A stretch of 64,000 bases of DNA from Opisthorchis felineus. Lineage: Eukaryota > Platyhelminthes > Trematoda > Opisthorchiida > Opisthorchiidae. The stretch lies in the NCBI GenBank assembly GCA_004794785.1, contig SJOL01008888.1:461133-525132 (forward strand), read 5' to 3'. The notes beneath the pieces were generated by a model. That model was not told the origin of the DNA, searched no databases, and saw only the letters and a program-made list of their open reading frames with translations. Made by a program: the position numbers and the translations under genes. Positions 45,906 through 57,377 of the stretch are shown here, in pieces (positions within the stretch are counted from its first letter, which is position 1; each line of letters begins with the position of its first letter).

Positions 45906-46214
45906 TTCATTTTTCTTCTTTTCGTCATTAGGAAGTGCTCGGTAGATATTGTCTGGGTGATCAGCATTGAAGAACGAATGTGACAAAGCGCATCGCCTTC
46001 CGTGAAGGACGAACCCTGATGGTAAATCTGAAAGTCGTACACCCCAACTCGCTGAACTATTACCTAAATTGGTCAGCATTAAGCTCTTTGTATTATGCAT
46101 AACAGTGAAAGGAACGTGTTTACCTACTCAGCTTCACTGTGTCACCCTCACCGGACTTCCTTCTGGCTCGTTTCCACTCACAAACTATCTTGTTAAATGG
46201 GTTTAATTTGAGGT

Positions 46215-46425
46215 TTCGTCCTGTCAGAAAAACCAATGTACGTTGAAAAGCCGAAGATCTGTTTCCTCCTAACTGGAACTCATTAGCAGTGCACCTCTCA
46301 CGAAACTCAAAGAGTTTTGATCCCTCAACTTCCTGGCTGTTGTTTAAACACTCAACAGTTCGGCCATGAACGACTGAAGAGCAGTGTGATTAGGTCTCAC
46401 TTTGTTAAATGGTTGGTGTTCCTGG
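46215..46425 (-). repeat. Hammerhead family 2 element with decayed core
   Basis: The minus-strand core near 46255-46297 reads GTGCACTGCTAATGAGTTCC (20 bases), then AGTTAGGAGGAAACAGATC. Landmarks to the right: CAACAGTTCGGCCATGAACG and GTGTGATTAGGTCTCAC. Confidence 0.6.
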
Positions 46426-47256
46426 TGTCCGTCCAAACCAATTGCCACAATCGTTGGATGGTGGTGATGTCAAACAGAGTTTGGTGATTTTCTCCCTATT
46501 CACAAGGATTTCAGGAAAACCAAGTGAACACCAAGTTTGGTCGTTTTAAGAAAGGGGGGAAATTAAATTTGCCACCGCCACATACGGCTCTGTGGTCGTT
46601 GTACTGAGGGGATAGAGTGGTTGAAGAGACGGATGGACCACATAGTTTGATCGTGTTCAAAGTTTTACAGGTTCCGATATGACCGGAGAGCACAACTTCA
46701 TGCAGATTATTGTGGCTAACAACAATTCACTGCTGGTGTGCACTATCAAAAGCATCGATTGTGATTTTATCCCGCAGATGAGGTGAGTCCACGCTGAAAT
46801 GTCAAGAAGTACTGCACAGATGTTTCGTCCTAGCGAGGTACATGCTGAAAATGAACTCTAAAAATCTACCCAATGCCAACAAGCTGTAAGTAAACTCAGA
46901 GAGGGAAAGATCTCACACATTGAATGAACCTTCATCGTCAACCGAGCAGTTGCATTATGTGACTGAAAGTGAACGGCTTGTGTGCTGTGGAATTGCTCCA
47001 CAAAATCAATGTTGACCAGCCACGCGTTGCCGCGTATTAAACCATTCTATCACTCTCCGAGAAGTCGTGGTTCTGAACATCCCAAGTAGCATGCAACATG
47101 AGCCTGGAGACGGACACGACCCACCGACCTTTCACTCTACCGACTGACCTACCCAGGACGCTTTCTGTCCGTCGTGCACCCGGAAGCCCCTCCTGTGGTG
47201 TCTGTTCGTTAATGCTACATTCACCTGGACTTTCTATGAAATCCCCGTCTAATTTT
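46426..47256. other. No gene seen
   Basis: Short open frames only. No named repeat is visible. Confidence 0.4.
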
Positions 47257-47260
47257 TAGG

Positions 47261-47418
47261 AATTTAAAACAAATCCATTTGGGGATCCGGACATCAGACC
47301 CATTGTGGAAGTCACACAAAGGCTCGCTTCTGACAGATATAAACTCAACCAGTTTGGCGAATCAGCTTTGACGTGCAGGTGCAGAAGCGTGAAGGACAGC
47401 GAACGTCCTCGGTAGATC
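47261..47418 (+). CDS. Possible isolated exon with an NPF-x-DP motif
   Basis: After a pyrimidine-rich tract ending in ctaatttttag, an open stretch of about 52 codons reads EFKTNPFGDPDIRPIVEVTQ, then RLASDRYKLNQFGESALTCR, up to a possible donor CTCG|gtagat near 47413. NPF followed by DP recalls the N-terminal tails of secretory-carrier membrane proteins (SCAMPs), but the rest does not clearly match, and no companion exon was found. The boundaries are approximate. It could be chance. Confidence 0.22.
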
Positions 47419-48730
47419 AGTCGGGAAAAAAACCCTCCCCCTGCAGATCCCAATCTTGTCCTTTTGTTGATGCTGTGTGTACCCGAAACTCGCTGGAACA
47501 CTGAGACGTATCACAAACAACCCACGTTATTTTTGTCTCACATTCCTTCTGCATTTGTTTGAGTCTTGCTGTTTTGTGATTTTTCTGAAATAAATTAAAA
47601 GGGTAGAAGAGTACGCGGGAATCGTGGTTCTGCGCTGATAACCCTCCGCAGGAAACTAGAAGAACTACTCTTGTTTACTCCACACAAGCTTTCTGCTTCA
47701 TTGTGCAGTTGATTACCCCCGTGCCACACTGCCTTTAATAGAGAGATTCCAAAAGTTAGTGATCACTCAAATCAGATTAACTGGGGACCGACTCCATCCG
47801 CCGCCCGACAACTTGCGGATCCACCGAAGACGCTCATTCTTTGCTACACTGATGCAACTGAACTTTACAGGTGATACCTGACAGTGTCCTTGGTGATCCT
47901 TTTTTATCCTTTTTACCACAGTATGGTTGACTTTGATATCATCCTGATACACAAAGAAGATTGGTTCAAATAGTTTGAAAGTAGAAGCGGATATGGTAGA
48001 TATGGAAGCTAGAGGCTTGATTGGAAAGACCTTCTGGGACAGAGTTATGGTGAATTAGACGTGAAGCTCACAAAATGTTTGCTTGTAATAGACAAAGATT
48101 CGGTATGTATTGAACTGAATAGCATGAGTGCGCAGTGAAGGACAACAAAGACGTTCCTGATCTCCAAGACGGATGAACCCATACAATCTGTGCTGAATTT
48201 CACGAGTTTTGTTTGAGTGACACGCAAAACCTCAAGACCAAAGAGGCCCATCTGTCAGACGCAGTGCTTTAAGTACAAACTCTAAACACTGAGGGTCTGC
48301 TCCAAAACACCTCAAATCGCGTCGAAATATCGACTCAGAGTTGATGGTAAAAAGCCAAACCAATGAATCACGATAAGAAATTTGCGGCATCAGAAATTCA
48401 GAAGTGATCTAGTGGGCTGAAGATCAAGCGCAGCACACACACACACATACAAAACGGCGTTTCAGGGTAAACTGAAATAGAAACAAACACAATAAATAAC
48501 ACACATTTTTTTACCTCCGCACTTTTATATTTCCGCTCTTCGATTCACTATATCTATCTCTGTGGCTGCAACTGTTCTGGTAGTTTTTGTTTTCCGGATA
48601 GAGGATATTGTCGCTATCACTGAATTTCAGGCCGATGTGTATTGATTTTCCCCTCAAATTAAAGAAACCGAAGTGGTGGCTGAAATTTTTACTCATGCTC
48701 GATTCGACAATTTATCCTCTGTCCCATCTG
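47419..48730. other. No gene seen
   Basis: A CA microsatellite of about 14 bp lies near 48433. Nothing else is recognisable. Confidence 0.4.
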
Positions 48731-48734
48731 AGTT

Positions 48735-48902
48735 CGAAATAGCCCAGCGGTTACAGTGAATCGAAAGGTCTGTCGTCAGAACCCAATCCTGGCATTTTGA
48801 TTTATCCTGTCTGGGCTTGGACGACATGACCGTATCTCACCCTAGATGCTTCCCTAGATGCACGGCAACTATGCGCCCAAATGGGTGCTATAGCTGAACA
48901 TC
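48735..48902 (+). repeat. tRNA-derived SINE, diverged
   Basis: Body landmarks: CTGGGCTTGGACGACATGAC, CGTATCTCACCC, GCACGGCAACTATGCGCCC, ending GCTATAGCTGAACA. The B box is degenerate (CGTCAGAACCC). Confidence 0.75.
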
Positions 48903-51765
48903 CGTTTGATTCCCGTTTTTGCTTTCTCACGGTTCGCCGCCCTCACTTTAGTGCGACATTGGAAGACCAAATGAATTCGGCTGTATTAGAGAGGCTGATT
49001 CAGTGTGGGTGAACAAATTGCAGTGTTGCTGAGGTCTTACACCTTGAGGGTGGATTCGTCCAGGGAAGGTCGTCTAGTGGATTGTAACAAATGAACAGGA
49101 CGCCAGTTGCTCGGAGAACGGAGGCAGCTAACGCCCAGATGAAAACCTGACGGTTTGTAACCTTACCTATCTTCTTAGACGTGAGTACGAAAAGACACTG
49201 GTCTTCTGTTTTTTCCCCGCTGAGATATGAAGCCTTGCAGATCAAGGAAGTTCGTGAAAATAATCTGTCCATGTGGCCTCGGAGCTGCAGAAATGACGAA
49301 ACTGACAATATAATTTCTAACTATGGACATGAGGACCCTTTCCACCTCTGAAGATCGCTTTTCGGGGATACCCTCCACAAGGCACTGAAAGTCTATTATG
49401 GCCAGTCCGTTTGATTATTTACTTGAAACGTTCAATCTCCAGGAACTGACTCCATTTCAGACCACAGATGGTTTTTCCATGGTCAGCGATGATTTTCAAG
49501 ACTTGTGACTTTCGAAGCAGAACCCTACGTGTTACCACTATCTCTGACCTACATTTCCCTCGTATTTTACTTGTACATACCAGCTCCGAACTGTGATTTT
49601 GATTCCACATTAAATGCCCAGAGAAACTGCTAACTTTTTGCCACGTTTTAGTCCAACAATATTTTGGACGAAATGAAATCGACATAGGAGCCCACAGGAC
49701 GTCCAACGTGATGTCACGATCAGGATTCTTAGTCTCCTGCTTATCAATATCGGGGGCCAGATTTTATAACAAGAATTCTTTATCTATAACAGGTGTTATC
49801 ATCGCTCATAGAGCAATCGAACATATGGACAATGGGGACAGACACAGGAGTACCGTTGCCATCCCGTGTCATCGGTAGTCTTAGCTACCAATAGTGTAAT
49901 TAATGGACGTGCCCATAATCTCCTCCCATCAATCAATAGTCCCACCACCTGTATCTTGGTTGCCACGGCAACTGGGCAACCCACGCAGAAATAGACAATT
50001 TGCCTGATTCTAATTTTTGATCAGTAACAAATTCCCACCCTTTCAAAGTGAGTAGAGGAGACCTCATAAATTGGTTAATGTGTAGTCTCTTGGGTAAAAG
50101 TCGTTCCTGTCTAGAGGTAACAGGAACACTTGTCTCTTTCCGGCGAAGCCATCATCTGCAAGAGGTAACCTTTTATTTCATTGGTGAAGCAACCTACATA
50201 AGGGACAAATCTGCGAAGAGACCATCTGTGGTTTCCTCTCTCTGCGGGAGGAAAACAGTAATGTGTTCTGGAGGTGCATCGATGCCCTGCCCGATTGCTG
50301 GTTTCCTACTTTTGCTGTTTAGGATCAGTGCAGCACGTAGAGCTGCATTTGTCAGCATGAAGCCGAATAGTTATTTCAAGGCAAGCACTCAAAAGCGCCT
50401 GAAAGTGCAGCCTCCGCACGTGGACGACCTAGGTGGTTGTGCCTTTGGTCCTGTGCCCGCACCAGCTCATGGGATTCATTGATCGTGTGGTAATGACCTC
50501 AATCGCAATTGCCAAATCACATTTCTGTCTCTCCCTGCGTCCTCTGGCCTTGTGATCTGACCTCTATGTCAGCTGCTTATCAGTGTTCTGATTGGTCATT
50601 CGTATCCTGTGCATCCTTCGTAAACAATGCCTACATGCATGATAAACGGCCATCAGTTGCTGCGCTGGCATGGGCGTTTTCTGAGCCGTGAATTTTTGCG
50701 TGCGTAATTTGGTGCCAGTATAGCACCAACTCGGGCCAGGCCGGTGCTAAGATCTGAAATGGAAACTCCAAAGTTGGTTATATTGTGCACTACCGGTTAC
50801 TTCAGTGCCCAAACCGGGATTGAGCTGTACGCATAAGAAAGCTTACATCATCTAAGGTGTTACTTTTGAAATTTTACCTGATCAAACGAGCTACGTTGTG
50901 CTTAGCCAGTGTGTTTGGTGAATCTAAGAAAGTAGTCCACAAGCAATCTTCCGAATCAAGTAATTAATTGAATGAAGGTGTGGCGAAAAGGTTAGGATAA
51001 ATCGTAGGTGGTAAAGAATCGAACAACTTGAACGATAGAAGGATTCTTTTCTCAATATCATCTCCAGCACCGATCGTAACTCCCTAACCGCGTTTGGAAT
51101 CTCTAGGAAGGCTGCGAAAGCCATTCCAGAGTAATGCAGCGTGACCATTAGGAAGACGCTTTTGTTGGAGAAGACTTTCTAAGCATTTTATCGAAAACGA
51201 ACTTTCTGCTCGACAGCAGCTCAGCGCACTTGAATATGTGTTGTTCTAGTAATCACCCGACAGTTTAATGCCCACTTCACGATGTAACCAACATCTCTGA
51301 ATGATATCGTGATGCTCTGATATTTTGGTGCGCACAGAACTTGATGCTACAGAAATTTGAAGTTGAAATGACGAGATCTACGGAAGGCAACGTCAGATAT
51401 GACGTCTACTCAGTTGCAGCAGTCACGACTGGGGTCAGCAGCAGAGCTAACTGGGTCCTTCAGGTACCCTGGGTGCACTGCCCTGTAAGTTTGCAGTGTA
51501 GTGGCTACATTTTGTTTTAAACCTCACCGGCTCAGCCTGTTGCAGGGACATGACCTTCACATTAAACCTCGAGTAAACCATGAGTAAACTCAAACTACTC
51601 CAATGAACCCAATCAATAGTGTGCACAGATTACCAAGGCCATCAAACCAGTTAAAAAAACAGGGCTCGAACCCAGTCGAGCAAACGCAAAATGAGGTTTG
51701 CTATGCATACAGCGTGGACCATTGGGAAGAAAACCATCGTAATCATAGCCACAACCAGCTGTTCG
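48903..51765. other. No gene firmly seen
   Basis: Open frames at 49000-49378 (minus, overlapping) and 50048-50482 (plus, 144 codons) have no domain that I recognise. The minus frame VEGIPEKRSSEVERVLMSIV faintly recalls LINE ORF1 proteins (the I.GIPES motif), too weakly for a call. Confidence 0.35.
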
Positions 51766-51769
51766 GCTC

Positions 51770-52085
51770 CGAATCACAAAAAATGTCAAGAGTGGAAGAT
51801 ACAACTTGGGGACCGCGTCTATCTGATGAACCCTAAAAAGGGCGCAACTGGTCGTGGGCTGTCGAAGAATTTTCAGCAACCTCATGAGTAGTGTATTGCG
51901 CCTATACATGTATCGCAATATCTCGAATATCGTACCAACTGAAACATGAGGCGTCCTGTTGCAGCACATTCAGTTGCTTAGACACATCATAAACGAGAGA
52001 TTCAGCAGGGTTCCAGGTGAGTATCCCGCAAAAAAAAAAACTAATTTCTTTGCGAATTAGTGCATTTTGCTAACTCAGCATTGTT
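51770..52085 (+). repeat. Hammerhead family 1 monomer, plus strand, core decayed
   Basis: The ribozyme region is at 51809-51860: GCGTCTATCTGATGAACCC, TAAAAAGGGCGCAACTGGTC, then GTGGGC. CUGAUGA is intact but GAAA is GCAA. Tail: TGTCGAAGAATTTTCAGCAA, then GAGTAGTGTATTGCGCC. Body: GCAATATCTCGAATATCGTA, CCAACTGAAACATGAGGCG, GCACATTCAGTTGCTTAGAC, ACATCATAAACGAGAGATTC, ending in an A run at 52031-52041. Confidence 0.75.
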
Positions 52086-52500
52086 CCACATGGACATTTT
52101 GATTTGATTAGGCTTAAAAAACCGAACAGTAGTTAAAATGAATATAAAATGACCATGTTTGAAAGCCTCTTATATCAGCTACGACGAAACTTGTGCAATT
52201 GCTTTGAAGTACTGAATGGGGACCTAGTCACACCGGAAAAACGAGGTATCAAACCATACAAAGACTTCTGGGGATAGCCCAGCTGACTTCATCAATAAAT
52301 CTGAAGCATCATTGAGTGAACTCTACAAAAAAGGTGGATGGATATCGAAAAAATGAATATAATGATTGGGACTGCAAAAAATCGGAACGATCTGTATATA
52401 GGGGTGCCCGACAGTTTGGGGCCGCTTTCAAACCACAAGTCTCGGATGTTGATGTTTTGCAGGAACAGCACATTATGCTGTCCTTTCGAGCATATTGAAT
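52086..52500. other. No gene seen
   Basis: Short A-rich stretch between repeats. Nothing recognisable. Confidence 0.4.
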
Positions 52501-52502
52501 CT

Positions 52503-53056
52503 AACTTGCCATCATGATAATCTCCCTATTCATTCGCTTACTCCATTCGTGTACTTTTGGTCTCCACCTGTTTTGCTCATCTGTACCGGCCGTTCGCTTT
52601 GCCGCAAAGGCCACCCCGTCCGACACTGGTGTATTGGCGTGTGTGTGCGTATGAATGTGTGCAGCTGATCTAGTTACCCACGAGTGATCCTGCAACGTTT
52701 GCTGAGCCTGCCCTGACCTGTTCTGTCGTGGTTTCCGTGTGATCGCACCGTCAATCAGAATCAGGAGATTGGCCTCCGAAGGGACGGTGGCAACCCACTC
52801 TACCGAGCCGACGTTCCACTCGCCGTTGTTAGGTGTGCGGACCTTGACACTACACTGTGCCGGTCAGTGACAGACTTGTGCATTTGTTGGCGCCACGAAC
52901 GTGGACAGTTGATGTTCGCTGTATAGTTTTGCTCACTTGTGTGAATAGTATCGTAGAGTTTCGAACACGATTGTTCGTTTTGATATTCGGCATGGTCAAA
53001 GCTAATCGTGACTCAAACTTCCGTATCGGGAACCTCAGGACAAATTTTTGTGTTGC
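52503..53056 (-). repeat. Unclassified ~550-bp repeat, copy B, inverted relative to copy A
   Basis: The reverse complement aligns with 31050-31600. On the minus strand a frame of about 130 codons is open from about 52860 down to a TAG at about 52504. It begins CSVKVRTPNNGEWNVGSVEW, continues VATVPSEANLLILIDGAITR, and ends KRMNREIIMMAS. The same frame in copy A is broken. An 11-bp insertion near 52858 interrupts the upstream part. The protein is unidentified. Confidence 0.7.
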
Positions 53057-54420
53057 TGCGCACCAACTGCATGGCGTTTGTGTGTCCGCCTATCGATTTT
53101 GTTTGGGGGTTGAATTCTGTCATTTTAAGGTCCGGAGGAAATCGTCTCACTGTGTTTTTCTTTGTTTTCTCCCACCCGATTCAGATTGATTTTTCAACTG
53201 ATGTCTTACCTGAAGTATATTCAAGTTATTTCCATTTCATCTACCTCATGGTAGATGGCCATTTGATGCTTGCATACGTTTTTCGCAGGCAACTCCTAAT
53301 TGTAGCGGAATATTTTAGGTCAGGTTCGTTCACTGATGGTTGATCAAGTGGTCATTGATCTGTTTGTCCACCTTGGTAATTAGCCTGCGAGTTTCATCAC
53401 CAACCCGGGGTTACTTCATCAGTGAACAGTTGAATGAGTTAATCCACCTTACCTACTAGGGTTTTCATAGTTATCAAAAACTGGCGGATACCTAATGCTG
53501 TGATTGGGTGACGGCATCACGCCTTGCTCAGAATCCCATTGGCCCGTCTTTCAAGTTCTGTTACTTTGTGGTCTGTATTCTTTGAATTCAATTAGTGCGT
53601 TGAGACGTTTCTGTCCAAGGACCTTTTGTTTCTGGTCTGACTGATCGGTTTCTGTTGCGTCATGGAATGCGTTTTGCTCAGCTGGTAACAACTTCAAGAA
53701 ATCAAAGCCACAGTTTACAATAATCGCTGATCGACTGATGGGAATAACAGTGAAAAAGTGAGTGTAACAAGCTTATGAGATCACCCCATGGAGCTGTCTC
53801 GTCGACAGCTGGTCCAGACTGTCCTGCGATTTTGCTGGATGTGTTGATCACGCTTTGAGCGACACTTCCGGATTCCCATGTTAGATTAGCCGAAAATTCC
53901 GTTTTTGGGTTACAGAGGCTTGGGTCTGACTAGTTGGAGATTATGGCTGCATGTTGCCCGATGCAACATCTTCTTGGAACGATTGTTTGAAATGTGGGGA
54001 TCGCTGTGCTCTCTTGTTCAACTATTCCAACCACTTGCATGATCATGACAACAAGTGACGTCTTCAGTCATACCAGCGTATGCATGTGAGGATCAGAGCG
54101 TCATTAACTTTTTTGCAATTCTGAATTTCTCATTTTTTTGGGGATGATGGGACACATCGAGGCGGAAACCATCAATAGAAGCCTATGTCTTGGGCACAGG
54201 CATCACATTTCTGGTGTCTACATTTTGCTGGATTTATCAAAGCGGGAATGTTTGTGGACACTAGTGAAGTGACAGTTCCTAGGTGACTCCAGGTTTCAAG
54301 TGATTCATTTGAAAATAAGGTGGTTGGTCCACACAGTTCTTCTGTCCGCTATGGTTCAAGGACTGTTATCGCCTGGTGCGCAGATTGAAGCGCGTGAAGC
54401 GGCCCTGCTAACAACAATGA
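53057..54420. other. No gene seen
   Basis: Frames of up to 111 codons at 53008-53343 overlap the repeat edge and have no recognisable domains. Confidence 0.4.
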
Positions 54421-54424
54421 CTGC

Positions 54425-54530
54425 TGAAGTAAACTACTCACAAGGTTGCTGAAAACTGTTCGACAGCACACGAACTGTTTCGTCCTTCTTTAGGCTCATC
54501 AGGTAGGCGCAGTCCTCGAGTTTCTGTATA
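54425..54530 (-). repeat. Hammerhead family 1 core and flanks
   Basis: The minus strand reads GACTGCGCCTACCTGATGAG (20 bases), CCTAAAGAAGGACGAAACAG, then TTCGTGTGCTGTCGAACAG. CUGAUGA and GAAA are both intact, but stems I, II and III carry mismatches (stem III ACA/GTT). It is one of three copies with both core blocks unbroken, with 8287-8329 and the damaged-stem copy at 33941-33988. Confidence 0.7.
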
Positions 54531-54770
54531 TATTATTATATATAATATGTATAATATATATATAATTTTTATATAAATTACCGCCCTTTTTGGTGTTAGC
54601 CAATAATGATTTTAATTCCTACTCAAATACTTAACACCAATTTTTCCGGGAACTGTTTCCAAGCAGCAGGTCACCCATCATGTATCCTTACACGGGTGGG
54701 TTATTTGTAAGTATTCTTAGCACCATCTAACTAAAAAATATGTATAATAATATATATAAAATATCATTTC
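54528..54770. repeat. AT-rich block with weak terminal symmetry
   Basis: A run of TATATTATTATATATAATAT-type sequence lies at 54526-54590 and a second (ATGTATAATAATATATATAA) at 54739-54762. They bracket about 150 bp of ordinary sequence containing GGTGTTAGCC...TAACACC. The arrangement could be a small AT-rich MITE inserted in the hammerhead copy, or simple microsatellite expansion. Confidence 0.4.
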
Positions 54771-56640
54771 TCAAAAATAATGTCGCATCGTAAACGTAGT
54801 GAAGGAGGTAGGGAAGGTTTTTGTCCAGCCTTTTTTGGACATCCAAATAGTTTGGTTCTACATTTACACAGAAATTTTTGTATTCGTAACGGGCCATGAA
54901 ATGCCTGAACAGGATCTCCTTTAAAAAGGGGTCGTCCTATTGGACGGGTGATGTTTGACTGTGGACAACAGAGGACCATATGATTTGACGACCGATTTAG
55001 CATTACCAGGTAGAAGATAAGGCTGGAAATAGGCATTCAGTTGGGAATGACCATCAACTAATGGGTTTTACGCGAGCAGCACGGAGAAAATAATCTTTGT
55101 TCTTTTGGATTTTTGGCCCGCCTCTGAATGATGCGGTGCATTGACTCAAAAGTACACTACTATCAAAGGACTTTTGGGACCACCTCTTGAGAAAAACGTC
55201 GAGACAGCTTGAATGCGGCACCCAAAAGCAATGGTTCAAAAAGGGGTTTTTTCCATTAAAAACTTCTATTCACAGGAGACTGTGCAATAGTTTTAAACTT
55301 AACAGATAGACGTTATGCGCGGTTCTTGGATGGATGTTTTCCGCTGAACCAAGGCTTGTTATACACGATGGCAGTCGTACTGTCACAGGTGAAAATTCCT
55401 GAGTAATATCTGTCCACTAGCCATTGGACATATCGACACATCTAAGATTCTGTGATATACCTGGAATTGATTGATTTTTCGTTCAGTATCCAATTGGACA
55501 ATAGCGAGCGCAGTCATTCTGGCGATGGTTTAAATTGAGAAGCGTCGCGTGTCAAACGAAAATTTCAACCCGTATTAACCGCCGTTTATGGACGGATAGC
55601 CGTTCGTACCTATTCCTCACACGTTTCATCCTATTTGGCACATTCCTTTGGTTAACAAGAAATCAGTTTGACACCAAAAATCTTAGTTCGTGCCAGTAAT
55701 TTTTCAGAGTTGATCGTCTTGTTGGAGAAGAACATGGTGCTCCAAATGACTAACTCAAAAAGGTGATGCCGCTTGTAATGAAAGTTGTTACAGTGTTTTC
55801 TCCTTGAAAGTACCATTCAGAGGGAGACAGCTCAATCGAAGGACGATATCTGAAGCAACCCTTCCCCGAGAACAAGACTCTGGAGCACGGAGGGGTTAAT
55901 TTCTGACTATCCAAACGGCTGATGCACTTGCGCTATGACGATGACCCGGATCTGTTGGGTAACTAGTATCACCAAACTACGAACTCACTAGTGAGTTTCC
56001 TTTGATTGGGCCTGTTTTGATGCATGTTGTTGCTTAACTGCCATACAACCATTAGGGAATAAAGTCCGACGAAAGATTAGAAAGGATAGGGAATAGTAGG
56101 GACTTAGTGAGAGGGAAGCATATAACTTTAAGAAAAACAATCAGGAATAAGATTCCTACACACTTGGACAGCATTAAAATACAAACATTTGTGTATCCTT
56201 TCGAAGAAAGGCGCCATGAGCGAGATCGAACAAGTCTCCTGTGCGAGACTCAACCGAGAGAAGCCTATCGCACAACGACAGGCGAACTTTAGCTGGGTAG
56301 TCTGGCTAGCAAATGACAATATGAATGCCGCCGAGGTTTCTAGCTCAGGATTTTCAACTATCCGCGAGCAGGATATCGGGGGCCCCACCCAGAATGGCGC
56401 GAAGATCCCACAGTATTCAGTTTGACAGTAGCCGCCTTCGTTTCACGTTGCCATGCCCCTGGTGAACCTGATGCCAAAGTCGGTGTGAACTAGATGGGCG
56501 GATGGCAGTTGGGCACACGTAATACACGCCCAAACCACATCAACGTGGCAAGCTTAATCGGGTTTCCAGTAATAATCATTGTCTTCGTGTTGTGATTAAC
56601 CGTCCTTATTTGAATTTAGCCAGAAGAAAAGCCACTGGTT
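54771..56640. other. No gene seen
   Basis: Minus-strand frames at 54764-55036 (90 codons) and 55054-55239, and overlapping frames at 56128-56425, have no recognisable domains. Confidence 0.4.
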
Positions 56641-56674
56641 CATAATGATGTGGATATTTGGAGCTGCTGATCAG

Positions 56675-56682
56675 TATAAAAG
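56675..56682 (+). promoter_or_regulatory. Possible TATA box
   Basis: TATAAAAG lies about 700 bp upstream of the EPAC start codon. It matches the consensus, but one match in AT-rich DNA proves little, and the CCAAT cluster nearer the gene is the better promoter candidate. Confidence 0.2.
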
Positions 56683-57177
56683 CTCATCACTCCTCACTAG
56701 TAAGCCTGATTCACGAGTATCCAGCAGTATTTAATATGTGTAGCACTGGATTCAATGAACCCGTGAATCCCGCCCTAACGACACCCGCTGAAAATGAAAT
56801 ACAAATGAAGCACCAGTTCCATCGAGCTGATTTGTCACCCGCTCGCCAGGGAACATCACACTGAGGACGCATTTTGCGATCGTCGAAGAGCGTTTTCTCG
56901 AAGCGAGGATGGTGTTCTCTGTTTGTACAAATTTTAGAACTAAATCATGTAGCTCCCAAATTTTAGACCACTAACCACTGTTTGGAATAGTCCGAACCCT
57001 GATCATCTTATTTTTGTTCGAGGCAACTTTTTCTGTTGTTTGAGCCGTGCTGCGTTTGTCCCACATCTGATGTCGGGAACTATTGGAACCACCCTCAGAA
57101 CAAGGTAGTGTAAGTTTCACTCGCCACTGGGACATTATGCGTTGGAATTACTTCAAAGGCTGCCCTGCTTCAGAATC

Positions 57178-57290
57178 AGCCAATCGCCGAGCGGGTCAGA
57201 ACAGGTTGCAGCCAGCGTTTACCCAATCAGAAGCCGATTTAACGTGGATGTCAGCTGTGTATCACGCGGTTGGCGACCAGCGATTGGTGG
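57178..57290 (+). promoter_or_regulatory. CCAAT-box cluster upstream of EPAC
   Basis: CCAATCG at 57180, CCAATCA at 57223 and an inverted CCAAT (ATTGG at 57283-57287) lie within 110 bp, 90-200 bp before the start codon. NF-Y-type CCAAT boxes in this density and position are typical of TATA-less promoters, so transcription may start nearby. This is inference; no transcript start is visible. Confidence 0.35.
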
Positions 57291-57377
57291 TCATCGTACC
57301 ACACTCCACACTGTAACAAAAGCGAACTGCAGTGTCAAATACATCGGTTTCGAACAAGCAGGAATTCCTGCAATACC

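Noticed and set aside
50048..50482. 144-codon open frame on the plus strand
   Set aside because: No recognisable motif, no ATG-supported context and no neighbouring exon. Length alone is weak evidence in a 64-kb window.
57270..57377. Upstream extension of the EPAC frame to 57270
   Set aside because: The extension begins with TTG, not ATG, and its 36 codons look non-coding. The first ATG is at 57378 and has a good context, so the protein is started there.
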